Shown piece by piece: positions 1-8,484 of a DNA stretch of 37,606 bases. The position numbers were made by a program, and so were the translations under genes. The number at the start of each line of letters is the position of its first letter. The stretch's first letter is position 1. Origin of the DNA: an uncultured Porphyromonadaceae bacterium (GTDB lineage: Bacteria; Bacteroidota; Bacteroidia; Bacteroidales; Muribaculaceae); assembly GCA_947176605.1 (NCBI GenBank), contig CAMWRH010000025.1, forward strand, positions 1 through 37,606. The letters run 5' to 3'. A model generated the notes under the pieces. The model saw only the letters and a list, made by a program, of their open reading frames with translations. It did no database searches and was not told the origin of the DNA.

Positions 1-303
1 ATATCAACCTGACACCTCCGCAACGTTTCACACCGACCGGGAGCGTTCCACACCCGCCCACCGCCATCTCCGCCCTTCCTCTCGCCGCACACCCTCTCCG
101 TAACGCCTCAAACGCACTCCGCACTCCACCGCTCACTCAGCCACATTATCCACTGATATTCAATCCGTTGACCACACATACAGCTTTCCCCAACCACTTG
201 AGAATCCAATCTGTCAGCATTCACGGCATCTGCACGAGAATATAAAAGATTCTAAAATCAGCACACAGCCCCATCATCGGCGATTGCACACATCAATACC
301 GCG

Positions 304-351
304 CACACGCGGTTAGTTAGATTGCGCACGCGTGTGAATAAAACTTTTTTT
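304..351 (+). terminator. Possible hairpin terminator of a gene left of the window
   Basis: Perfect 8-base arms CACACGCG (304-311) and CGCGTGTG (329-336) enclose a 17-base loop. Seven T residues follow at 345-351 after a short A-rich gap. The long loop and the gap before the T run make this only a plausible rho-independent terminator. It might also be a regulatory dyad for the cluster that follows. Confidence 0.35.
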
Positions 352-368
352 GAAAAAATCAACCGTTC

Positions 369-403
369 TTTGCGTGATAAGTCGTCATTTTTCACTAACT
401 TTA
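369..403 (+). promoter_or_regulatory. Weak candidate Bacteroidota promoter for the dcw cluster
   Basis: TTTG (369-372) is followed after 23 bases by TAACTTTA (396-403), one base off the -7 consensus TAnnTTTG. The spacer is longer than the usual 19-21 bases. A second TTTG ends at 410. It would give a 5' leader of roughly 65-70 bases before the rsmH ATG at 480, which fits, but the match is imperfect. Confidence 0.35.
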
Positions 404-479
404 CACTTTGATAGCGACACCACTCCGCAACACCCTTTCAGAGGCCCCGCGAAGCCAATCGCTTCAAGACTCACATCCA

Positions 480-1403
480 ATGGAAGACAATACGACTCAA
501 CATATCCCCTACCATACGCCGGCTCTGTTCACAGAGGCCATTGACGCCCTTGACATACATCCCGGAGGAATATACATCGACGCAACATTCGGAGGAGGCG
601 GCCACTCCCGCGGGATCCTTGAACGGCTCGGACCCGACGGACGCCTGCTTGGATTCGACCAGGATCTCGATGCAATCGCCAACGCACTCCCCGACGAACG
701 GTTTACATTCGTACGCTCCAACTTTCGTTACATCCCCAACTTCCTGAGATTTCACGGCATCGACAAAGCCGACGGAATACTCGCCGACCTCGGAGTATCA
801 TTCCATCACTTCGACGATGCCGAACGCGGCTTTTCATTCCGCGCCGACGCCCCTCTCGACATGAGGATGAACCGGGGGGGCGGACGCACTGCGGCCGACC
901 TGCTCAACTCCCTTTCCGAACAGGAGCTCACCTCCACACTGCGCCTTGGCTCCGACCTGCCGAATCCGGCACGAATCGCAAGAGCGATACTCAAGGCCAG
1001 AGCATCGGCTCCGATACTCACCACATCGCAGCTCGCCGACACCGTACGCCCGCTGCTCAACCCCCGCAACGAAAAGAAAGACCTCGCCCAGGTATTCCAG
1101 GCCCTGCGCATCGCCGTCAACCATGAGACGGACGCTCTGGTCGACTTCCTGCGCAACGCCGCCCGCGTGCTACGCCCGGGAGGACGGCTCGCTGTCATAA
1201 CCTACCATTCCCTCGAAGACCGGATGGTGAAATCCCTCATGAAATCCGGCAACATTGATGGGGAAATCGAAAAAGACTTCTTCGGCAACGTCAACACCCC
1301 CTGGCGGCTTATCACAAGGTCGCCAATCGTGCCGTCGGCGCAGGAAATAGAGGCTAATCCACGTGCCCGAAGTGCAAAACTGCGTGTGGCCGCCCTGAAA
1401 TAA
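480..1403 (+). CDS. rsmH: 16S rRNA (cytosine1402-N4)-methyltransferase RsmH (MraW)
   Basis: Cytoplasmic SAM-dependent methyltransferase that N4-methylates C1402 in the 16S rRNA decoding centre. The protein is 307 residues, normal for the family. The SAM-binding glycine-rich loop GGGGHS is at residues 38-43, followed by LGFDQD and the ADLGVSFHHFDDAERGFSFR and PLDMRMN blocks typical of RsmH; AVITYHSLEDR and the C-terminal NPRARSAKLR are also present. The ATG at 480 was chosen over the in-frame TTG at 408 because family members begin just before the HIPV-like segment (here HIPYHTPALFTEAID), and because the TTG start would place the likely promoter inside the gene. It is the first gene of the dcw cluster, 30 bases before ftsL. 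Confidence 0.97.
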   Translation: MEDNTTQHIPYHTPALFTEAIDALDIHPGGIYIDATFGGGGHSRGILERLGPDGRLLGFDQDLDAIANALPDERFTFVRSNFRYIPNFLRFHGIDKADGILADLGVSFHHFDDAERGFSFRADAPLDMRMNRGGGRTAADLLNSLSEQELTSTLRLGSDLPNPARIARAILKARASAPILTTSQLADTVRPLLNPRNEKKDLAQVFQALRIAVNHETDALVDFLRNAARVLRPGGRLAVITYHSLEDRMVKSLMKSGNIDGEIEKDFFGNVNTPWRLITRSPIVPSAQEIEANPRARSAKLRVAALK

Positions 1404-1433
1404 TCATCTCTCCCACCCCATCTACCCCACGCT

Positions 1434-1841
1434 ATGGCAGCAAAAACCAAACCCACGCGCAAGAACGCCAACCCTAAGCCGAAAGCCAAGAATAACGCCC
1501 AAAAAGCCAAGAACGTGCCATTGCACCGAAAATGGCTCAAGGACCTTCGCTATGGCCAGTCGCTTTCGCTTGAGTTCTTCACTCACAACGCCTGGATACT
1601 GATCCTGATGCTCGTGGCCGTGCTTTCGCTTATCGGACTCCGATACAAGACGAAGACCAAAATGTCGGAAATAAAGAACCTCTCCCACAAACTCGAACTC
1701 GCCCAATCCGACAAGCTCCGCGAACAGGCCGCATACATGTCGCTCGTCAGAGAGACTGAAATGCACCGGCTCGTAATCGACCGGGGGCTCGGACTCGTAT
1801 TCCAGGAGCAGCCCCCCTACGAGGTGGAACTCGTGAAATAG
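1434..1841 (+). CDS. ftsL: FtsL-like cell division protein (Bacteroidota type)
   Basis: Small bitopic membrane protein of 135 residues between rsmH and ftsI, the standard place of FtsL. The first 35 residues are strongly basic (Lys/Asn/Ala rich) and cytoplasmic. One membrane segment lies at about 53-68 (AWILILMLVAVLSLIGL), followed by a periplasmic stretch of about 40 residues with heptad-like leucines (MSEIKNLSHKLELAQSDKLR) expected to form a coiled coil. In known systems FtsL pairs with the DivIC/FtsB protein and FtsQ and activates FtsWI. Sequence conservation is low in this family, so the call rests on topology, size and position. Confidence 0.85.
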   Translation: MAAKTKPTRKNANPKPKAKNNAQKAKNVPLHRKWLKDLRYGQSLSLEFFTHNAWILILMLVAVLSLIGLRYKTKTKMSEIKNLSHKLELAQSDKLREQAAYMSLVRETEMHRLVIDRGLGLVFQEQPPYEVELVK

Positions 1842-1954
1842 GGCTCCGCGACGCGCATCTCCGGATACCTGTAAGTCTATCCCGGATTGCACGCCTGAGT
1901 CCTGATCACCGGTCCCCCAATCCCTTACATCCCCCTTTCAATCTGAAAGCCATC

Positions 1955-4093
1955 ATGGCAGCCGCTAAAAATAAAAACAACAAATCAACGATACTATTCC
2001 GATACGGTATCATCACATTCGGATTCCTGCTTTTCGCAGCCGTAGTGGTGAGCCGTCTCTTCACGACCACTGTCATCGAGGCTCCGGAATGGAACGCGCG
2101 CGCAAAAAAAGACTTCTCACGCATCGATACCCTCAAGCCGGAACGCGGCGACATACTTGCCAACAACGGCAATATACTCGCCTGCAACCTCAAGGTATAC
2201 GACGTGAAGGTCGACCTGCGACACAACAAGGTGCAGCGACGCAAACTCATATGGGCCCAGATCGACTCACTGGCCGACTCGCTCGACAGATACTATCCGC
2301 GCATACCCAACCTGATGGGCCGACACCCAGACACAATCAAGAAATACTCCTGGCACACACGCCTCAAACGTGAATTCGAAAAAGCGCCCGACCGACGTCC
2401 CAGAGCCCTGAGATTCATCAAAGGGGGCACGCTACAGGACTTCGAGCGCATCAAGGCCTTCCCATACCTGCGCGACTTCAAGGGGCGAGGATTCCGCAAC
2501 CCCGTATACGTCGAAGAGCGCAACGTCAGAATCTACCCGTATGGACGGATGGCATACCGAAGCATCGGACGCGTCAACGAGAATATCCACGGCGAGTTCC
2601 ACGGCTATTCGGGCCTTGAGAAAGACCTCGACTCCCTGCTCTACGGCAAAGAGGGGTATGCCAAGAAAGTGACCCTCACTTCCGGAGTCAGCAACTGGGT
2701 GACACGACCCACTCAACGCGGACTCAACGTGCAGACCACCATCGACATCGACCTCCAGGACATGCTCGAAGAGCAGCTGCTCAGAGTCTGTATGGATGCC
2801 AACGCCGAATGGGGCACCGCGATACTGATGGAAGTGGCCACCGGAGAAATCAAGGCAATCGCAAATCTCGAAAACATCAACGGCGAATACGGCGAAGCCC
2901 TCAACAGGGCTGTACGCGGATTCGAACCCGGATCCGTCATGAAGCCAATCTCGCTGATGATCGCATTTGAAGACGGGCTGGTGAAGAGTGTCAACGATGT
3001 AGTGGACTGCTCGACATTCCAGCGCACATCCGACCCTCACGCACCGACCGTGAAATCCATGAAACAGGTAATCGAGATGTCGTCAAACACCGGAATCGCA
3101 CGTGTCATATTCAGGGGATACGCCAACGATCCGGCCCGATTCTATGACCGCCTTGAGAAAATCGGTTTCTTCGAGCCGATGCACTCCGGCATCGCCGCAG
3201 AGGAGACTCCCAGGGTAAGACGGCTTACCGCTCAGGACGCCCGGGGCAACAACATCACCATGACTTCCCGGCATCTCGACCTCGCCCGACAGGCCTACGG
3301 ATACAACACCACCATCCCGCCCCTATACACACTGGCATACTACAATGCCATAGCCAACGGCGGACGCCTCGTGCGCCCACATCTCATGAAACGCCTTATC
3401 GGCGAAGGGGTGGACTCGGTGCTGAAAATCGACTATATCCGCGAGCAGATATGCTCGCCGGAGACGGCCGAAAAGGTTAAGATCTGTCTGCGCGAACCCG
3501 TATGGGGCGACCACGGCACTGCACGCGCCGTGCGCGACGAAAGAGTCATGATTGCCGGAAAGACCGGCACCGCTTACCCCGTACATGAGCATGGCGGCGG
3601 CTACGACATATCCCGGCGCAGATACGCCTTCGCAGGATTCTTCCCATACGACAATCCGAAATACTCCTGCATCGCCCTGATCCTCGCCCCAAGCGGCACA
3701 AGCGCCAACCGCACTTCCGGACAGGTCGTGAAGAACATGGCCCTCAAAATGTACTCTCGCGGAATGCTCGACAATGCATCCACCTTCACCGGCAGCCGCC
3801 TCGACGACACCCCCATCGTGGCCGCTTCCACAAAAGGAGGTGCCGCTTCTTTAGGAAAAGCGCTCGGTGCATCCGGTGCAAAAACAATAAAGACCGAGAA
3901 CCCGGGACATAACATCGCCGTTAAGGCAATGCCTAACGTCATGGGTTATGACGCCCCTTCGGCAATACGCATCCTCGAGCAACAGGGGGTCAACGTAAGA
4001 ATACGGGGCGCAGGCCGGGTCGTATCGCAATCAATCCCACCGGGAGCCGCCCTTAACAAGGGGACTGTCGTGACGCTGTTCCTGAAAGTTTAG
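1955..4093 (+). CDS. ftsI: Penicillin-binding protein FtsI (PBP3-type transpeptidase) with PASTA domain
   Basis: Septal peptidoglycan transpeptidase, 712 residues, anchored by one N-terminal membrane segment (about 16-40). A PBP dimerisation domain follows, with the ERGDILANNGNILA block. The transpeptidase domain carries all three active-site motifs: SVMK at 327-330 (acyl-enzyme serine S327), SSN at 376-378 and KTG at 536-538. The last 55 residues (658-712: MPNVMGYDAPSAIRILEQQG, then SIPPGAALNKGTVV) form one PASTA domain, common in Bacteroidota FtsI. It works with FtsW, four genes downstream, as the septal synthase pair. The 113-base gap after ftsL is unusually long for the cluster and contains only a weak hairpin near 1860-1885. 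Confidence 0.96.
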   Translation: MAAAKNKNNKSTILFRYGIITFGFLLFAAVVVSRLFTTTVIEAPEWNARAKKDFSRIDTLKPERGDILANNGNILACNLKVYDVKVDLRHNKVQRRKLIWAQIDSLADSLDRYYPRIPNLMGRHPDTIKKYSWHTRLKREFEKAPDRRPRALRFIKGGTLQDFERIKAFPYLRDFKGRGFRNPVYVEERNVRIYPYGRMAYRSIGRVNENIHGEFHGYSGLEKDLDSLLYGKEGYAKKVTLTSGVSNWVTRPTQRGLNVQTTIDIDLQDMLEEQLLRVCMDANAEWGTAILMEVATGEIKAIANLENINGEYGEALNRAVRGFEPGSVMKPISLMIAFEDGLVKSVNDVVDCSTFQRTSDPHAPTVKSMKQVIEMSSNTGIARVIFRGYANDPARFYDRLEKIGFFEPMHSGIAAEETPRVRRLTAQDARGNNITMTSRHLDLARQAYGYNTTIPPLYTLAYYNAIANGGRLVRPHLMKRLIGEGVDSVLKIDYIREQICSPETAEKVKICLREPVWGDHGTARAVRDERVMIAGKTGTAYPVHEHGGGYDISRRRYAFAGFFPYDNPKYSCIALILAPSGTSANRTSGQVVKNMALKMYSRGMLDNASTFTGSRLDDTPIVAASTKGGAASLGKALGASGAKTIKTENPGHNIAVKAMPNVMGYDAPSAIRILEQQGVNVRIRGAGRVVSQSIPPGAALNKGTVVTLFLKV

Positions 4094-4167
4094 ACCCCGC
4101 GCATCCCGACACAGCCTCTCTCCCACCCTATCCCACTGATAACGAAAACCATATACTCAGCAACGAT

Positions 4168-5628
4168 ATGATTAAGCTCAAGAATCTTCTCGGTGCGGTC
4201 AAACCGATTGAAATCATCGGCGACACCGACAAGAATATCCTCTCGCTCGAAAGCGACTCCCGCAAAGTGGGTCGCGACTCGATGTTTGTGGCAGTGCGCG
4301 GTGTCACCACCGACGGTCATAAATACATACCCGTAGTGGCATCGGCCCATGTAGGAGCCATCGTATGCGAAGAGCTCCCGGCTTCGCTCGCCCAGGGCAT
4401 CACATATATCCGCGTGGCCGACTCGGCCGACGCGCTCGGACGCCTGGCCGCCGAATGGTACGGCAACCCCTCGCGCAAGCTAAAACTCGTGGGCGTCACC
4501 GGCACCAACGGCAAGACCACCACTGCCACACTGCTCTACGAAATGGCCCGGCTCGAGGGGTACAAGGCAGGCCTGCTGTCGACGGTATGCAACTATATCG
4601 ACACTACCGCAGTGCCCGCCACACACACCACCCCCGACCCGCTGTCGCTCAACTCTCTGCTGGCCCGCATGGTAGAGGCCGGTTGCGACTACGCATTCAT
4701 GGAAGTATCATCCCATGCCGCCGCACAGCACCGCATCGCCGGGCTACACTTCGCCGGAGGCATATTCTCCAACCTCACCCGCGACCATCTCGACTATCAC
4801 CACACCGTCGAGAACTACATGAACGCCAAGAAATCATTCTTCGACATGCTCCCGGCCGATGCCTTCGCGTTGGTCAACGCCGACGACAAGGCCGGAGCAT
4901 ACATGATTCAGAACACTCGCGCACGCAAATACACCTACTCCCTGCGCACTGATGCCGACTTCCGCGGCCGTATCGTGGAGACTCGGCTCGACGGCACACT
5001 GCTGATGCTTAACTCGCACGAGGTGGAAGTGCAGTTTACAGGTAAATTCAACGCCTACAACCTTACAGCCGTATACGGCGCAGCCATCCTCACGGGATTC
5101 GATCCGGAAGAAGTGCTCGTCAACATGTCGCGGCTCGTGCCCGTAGCCGGTCGCTTCCAGACTTTCCGCTCGGCTTCGGGGGTGACCGCTATCGTGGACT
5201 ATGCCCACACGCCGGATGCCCTCATCAATGTGCTCGACACTATCCGCGAGATTGTGGGTGCCGGAGGTGAAATCACCACTGTCGTGGGATGCGGCGGCAA
5301 CCGCGACCACGGCAAACGCCCCATGATGGCCCACGAGGCCGCAATGCGATCCGACCATCTCGTGCTCACCTCCGACAATCCACGCGACGAAGAGCCCGAG
5401 GAAATCATCCGTCAGATGAAGGAAGGGCTCTCCCCGGCTGAAATGCGCCACACCATCTGCATCACCGACCGCCATGAGGCGATACGCGCCGCAATCCAGG
5501 CCGCCAAGCCGGGATCGGTGGTGCTTGTGGCCGGCAAAGGGCACGAACCATACCAGGAAGTGGCCGGAGTGCGGCATCATTTCGACGACCGCGAACAGGT
5601 GACGGCAGCCCTCGCCGAACTCTCCTGA
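4168..5628 (+). CDS. murE: UDP-MurNAc-L-Ala-D-Glu:meso-diaminopimelate ligase MurE
   Basis: Cytoplasmic ATP-dependent ligase adding the third residue of the peptidoglycan stem peptide. At 486 residues it is normal length. The ATP loop GTNGKTTTA starts at residue 112. The central domain shows HTTPDPLSL and MEVSSHAAAQHR, and VDYAHTPDALINVL opens the C-terminal region. The DNPR motif at 403-406, the hallmark of the meso-DAP-adding MurE, predicts a DAP-type stem peptide rather than a lysine type. It starts 74 bases after ftsI. A 183-base gap with a very strong hairpin follows before mraY. Confidence 0.97.
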   Translation: MIKLKNLLGAVKPIEIIGDTDKNILSLESDSRKVGRDSMFVAVRGVTTDGHKYIPVVASAHVGAIVCEELPASLAQGITYIRVADSADALGRLAAEWYGNPSRKLKLVGVTGTNGKTTTATLLYEMARLEGYKAGLLSTVCNYIDTTAVPATHTTPDPLSLNSLLARMVEAGCDYAFMEVSSHAAAQHRIAGLHFAGGIFSNLTRDHLDYHHTVENYMNAKKSFFDMLPADAFALVNADDKAGAYMIQNTRARKYTYSLRTDADFRGRIVETRLDGTLLMLNSHEVEVQFTGKFNAYNLTAVYGAAILTGFDPEEVLVNMSRLVPVAGRFQTFRSASGVTAIVDYAHTPDALINVLDTIREIVGAGGEITTVVGCGGNRDHGKRPMMAHEAAMRSDHLVLTSDNPRDEEPEEIIRQMKEGLSPAEMRHTICITDRHEAIRAAIQAAKPGSVVLVAGKGHEPYQEVAGVRHHFDDREQVTAALAELS

Positions 5629-5655
5629 CCCACCCCCCACACCTCTCTCCGGCCC

Positions 5656-5684
5656 CCGGCGGCGCCTCTGCATGGCGCCGCCGG
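5656..5684 (+). repeat. Strong GC hairpin between murE and mraY
   Basis: A perfect inverted repeat has 10-base arms CCGGCGGCGC (5656-5665) and GCGCCGCCGG (5675-5684) around a 9-base loop. It begins 27 bases after the murE stop. No T run follows, so it is not a classical terminator. It could be a partial terminator/attenuator, an mRNA processing or stability element, or a REP-like repeat. Confidence 0.75.
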
Positions 5685-5811
5685 ATCCTCCCTCCGGATT
5701 GACCAATTCTCATACGGCGACCGCACATCCCACACACGCATCCCTCAGGCATCACCTGACGCCCTGAAGATACCGACGGCTGCTGGCGCCGCAATCTGAT
5801 ACGACTCAAAA

Positions 5812-7083
5812 ATGTTTTATTCGATTGTACAACGTTATCTCGAATCCTCCGACTTCCCCGGAATCCATCTGATGGATTTCATTTCGTTCCGGGCCGGAGT
5901 CACATTTGCCCTCGCCCTGCTGCTGGCCATGATTTTCGGCCAAAGGGTAATCCGCCGACTGCAACGCATGCAGATCGGTGAGGAAATACGCGACCTCGGT
6001 CTCGCCGGACAGATGGAAAAACGAGGCACCCCTACTATGGGAGGCATCATAATCATTTTATCCATCCTGGTACCTTGCCTGCTGGTGGGCAACCTCTCCA
6101 ACGTCTACATGATCCTCATGCTCATAGCCACGGTATGGATGGGCTCAATAGGATTTCTCGACGACTACCGCAAGATAAAGTTCCACAACAAGGACGGCCT
6201 GAAAGGGAAATACAAGGTCACCGGACAGGTCGGCCTCGGGCTGCTCGTGGGAATCACCATGTGGCTGTCGCCGCAGATCGTGATGAGCGAGAATACCGAA
6301 GTGATGAATCTTGAGCGCCAGCAGACTGAAGTAGTGCACTCCCCGGTATATCAGAAGACCCCGCAGACCACAATCCCTTTCGTCAAGAACCATAACTTCA
6401 ACTACGAATGGCTCACCGACTGGATCGATAACCCGGAAGCGGCCCAGACTCTCGGCTGGATCGTATTCGTGGTGATGGTAATCGTGGTGGTCACCGCAGT
6501 GAGCAACGGGGCCAACCTCACCGACGGCCTCGACGGACTCTGCGCCGGCACATCCGCCATAATCGGCATAGCGCTGCTCATTATGGCATATCTCGGAGGC
6601 AACGTGATATATTCCGGATACCTCAACATCATGTATATCCCGGGCTCGGAGGAACTCGTGGTATACGCGGCCGCATTTATCGGAGCGCTGGTGGGATTCC
6701 TCTGGTATAATGCGCCTCCGGCACAGGTATTCATGGGCGACACGGGCTCGCTGATGCTGGGCGGAGTCATAGCGGTATTCGCAATCCTGATACGCAAGGA
6801 GCTGCTTATCCCCCTGCTGTGCCTGATTTTCTTCCTTGAAGACGTATCGGTGGTGCTCCAGGTAAGCTATTTCAAGGCCACCAAACGCAAATACGGCGAG
6901 GGACGGCGCATCTTCAAGATGACCCCCCTGCACCATCACTTCCAGAAAGAAGCGCCCCAGGGATCGCACGTGCTGCTGAAATTCCCCAAAATGCCTATTC
7001 CCGAATCACGCATCGTGATACGCTTCTGGATCGTGGGAATCCTGCTCGCCGTGCTGACATTCGTAACACTTAAGATTCGATGA
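5812..7083 (+). CDS. mraY: Phospho-N-acetylmuramoyl-pentapeptide-transferase MraY
   Basis: Polytopic inner-membrane enzyme that transfers phospho-MurNAc-pentapeptide from UDP to undecaprenyl phosphate, giving lipid I. Signature motifs are visible: GTPTMGG early, the aspartates D117-D118 in FLDDYRKIKFHNKDGLKGKYK, NLTDGLDG at 235-242, FMGDTGSLMLGG, and the histidine cluster H374-H376 in TPLHHHFQK. At 423 residues it is longer than the roughly 360 of E. coli because of an extra polar stretch around residues 160-210; such longer MraY forms are usual in Bacteroidota. Its stop overlaps the murD start by 4 bases (ATGA at 7080-7083), indicating translational coupling. Confidence 0.97.
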   Translation: MFYSIVQRYLESSDFPGIHLMDFISFRAGVTFALALLLAMIFGQRVIRRLQRMQIGEEIRDLGLAGQMEKRGTPTMGGIIIILSILVPCLLVGNLSNVYMILMLIATVWMGSIGFLDDYRKIKFHNKDGLKGKYKVTGQVGLGLLVGITMWLSPQIVMSENTEVMNLERQQTEVVHSPVYQKTPQTTIPFVKNHNFNYEWLTDWIDNPEAAQTLGWIVFVVMVIVVVTAVSNGANLTDGLDGLCAGTSAIIGIALLIMAYLGGNVIYSGYLNIMYIPGSEELVVYAAAFIGALVGFLWYNAPPAQVFMGDTGSLMLGGVIAVFAILIRKELLIPLLCLIFFLEDVSVVLQVSYFKATKRKYGEGRRIFKMTPLHHHFQKEAPQGSHVLLKFPKMPIPESRIVIRFWIVGILLAVLTFVTLKIR

Positions 7084-8438
7084 AAATGACTGATATTGAT
7101 AAAATCCGACATATCGCCGTGCTCGGTGCCGGCGAAAGCGGCGTAGGAGCCGCAATTCTTGCCATGAGCCGCGGCATAGGCGTGCTCGTAAGCGACTCGG
7201 GCAAAATCCCGGCCAAATACCGCGATATACTTACGGCCCGCGGCATACCCTTCGAGGAAGGCGGCCATACGGAAGATGTGATACTCAAGGCCGACATGGT
7301 GGTCAAAAGCCCCGGCATACCCCCCACGACCCCGCTCGTAAAGCGCCTCGCCGCACAGGGCACCCCCATAGTATCGGAAATCGAATTCGCCGGATATTTC
7401 ACCGACTCGAAGATGATCTGCATCACCGGCTCCAACGGCAAGACCACCACCACGATGCTCACCTACCACATACTGCGTGAAGCCGGACTCGATGTCGGGA
7501 TGGCCGGCAACGTGGGGCGAAGCCTCGCCCTGCAGGTGGCCGAGGAGCCTCACGAATATTACGTAATCGAGCTGTCGAGCTTCCAGCTTGAAAACATGTA
7601 TGACTTCAAGGCGCATGTGGCCGTGATACTCAACATCACCCCCGACCACATGGACCGCTACGACCACAGCATGGAGCTCTACACGGCAGCCAAGTTCCGT
7701 ATCCTGCGCAACCAGACCGACGACGACTTCTTCATCTACTGGCTCGGCGACCCGATTGTAAGCCGCCAGGTGGAGCAGATCCGCTGCCATGCACGCATGC
7801 TCCCCTTCAGCGAGACGCCGGCTGAGGGGGCCGCCGCATGGACCGAAGACGGCTCACTCCGTTTCCAGACGCCGGGCGAATCCTGGGAAATGCCGCGTCA
7901 GGCACTCTCGCTGCCCGGACTGCATAACCTCTACAACTCCATGGCCGCCGGGCTGTCGGCATCTGCCCTGCACATATCACCCGAAGTCACATGCCGCGCC
8001 CTGGCCGATTTCGAGGCCGTGGAACATCGTCTGGAGTTCGTGCGTGAAGTCGACGGAGTGCGCTACATCAATGACTCCAAGGCCACCAACGTCAACTCCA
8101 CTTGGTATGCCCTCGAAAGCATGACCTCTCCGACAGTGCTCATACTCGGCGGCAAGGATAAAGGCAACGACTACTCCGAGATACTCCCTCTTGTAAAAGA
8201 CAAGGTAAAGGCCATCGTATGCATGGGGGCCGACAATAGCAAGCTGCTCGGATTCTTCGGCGGCGTAGTGCCTGAAATCGCCGACTGCCATTCGCTGCAG
8301 GAAGCGATCGAAGCCTGCCGCCGACTCAGCGCTCCGGGCGACACCGTACTGCTCTCTCCATGCTGCGCAAGCTTCGACCTCTTCACAAGCTACGAAGACC
8401 GCGGACGCCGCTTCAAGGATGCCGTAGCCGCCCTCTGA
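7080..8438 (+). CDS. murD: UDP-N-acetylmuramoyl-L-alanine:D-glutamate ligase MurD
   Basis: Cytoplasmic Mur ligase adding D-glutamate, 452 residues. The N-terminal Rossmann-like part begins HIAVLGAGESGVGAAILA. VVKSPGIPPTTPLV follows, then the ATP loop GSNGKTTTT at 117-125. VIELSSFQLE, NITPDHMDRY and YINDSKATN are also present, with LILGGKDKGNDYS in the C-terminal domain. The ATG at 7080 overlaps the mraY stop; a second ATG at 7086 is a possible alternative start. ftsW follows after 46 bases. Confidence 0.97.
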   Translation: MKMTDIDKIRHIAVLGAGESGVGAAILAMSRGIGVLVSDSGKIPAKYRDILTARGIPFEEGGHTEDVILKADMVVKSPGIPPTTPLVKRLAAQGTPIVSEIEFAGYFTDSKMICITGSNGKTTTTMLTYHILREAGLDVGMAGNVGRSLALQVAEEPHEYYVIELSSFQLENMYDFKAHVAVILNITPDHMDRYDHSMELYTAAKFRILRNQTDDDFFIYWLGDPIVSRQVEQIRCHARMLPFSETPAEGAAAWTEDGSLRFQTPGESWEMPRQALSLPGLHNLYNSMAAGLSASALHISPEVTCRALADFEAVEHRLEFVREVDGVRYINDSKATNVNSTWYALESMTSPTVLILGGKDKGNDYSEILPLVKDKVKAIVCMGADNSKLLGFFGGVVPEIADCHSLQEAIEACRRLSAPGDTVLLSPCCASFDLFTSYEDRGRRFKDAVAAL

Positions 8439-8484
8439 CAATCATGCCTCCGATTCAACGTCACAATACATCATCCTTCTGAAA

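Larger units (their letters stand above)
1..479. other. Gene-free leader region before the dcw cluster
   Basis: No convincing coding region is seen on either strand. The + strand is visibly richer in C than G. An inverted repeat with 8-base arms (304-311 and 329-336) is followed by an A/T-rich stretch containing a T run at 345-351, and a weak promoter candidate lies near 369-403. The mraZ gene that often precedes rsmH is absent here; it could lie further left or elsewhere in the genome. Confidence 0.7.

Noticed and set aside
408..479. TTG start giving a 24-residue N-terminal extension of RsmH
   Set aside because: The extension is not family-like and overlaps the probable promoter; the ATG at 480 fits the family start.
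4834..5706. A 290-codon open frame opposite murE
   Set aside because: Antisense to MurE with full motifs; the extra length beyond murE comes only from the GC-rich hairpin region.
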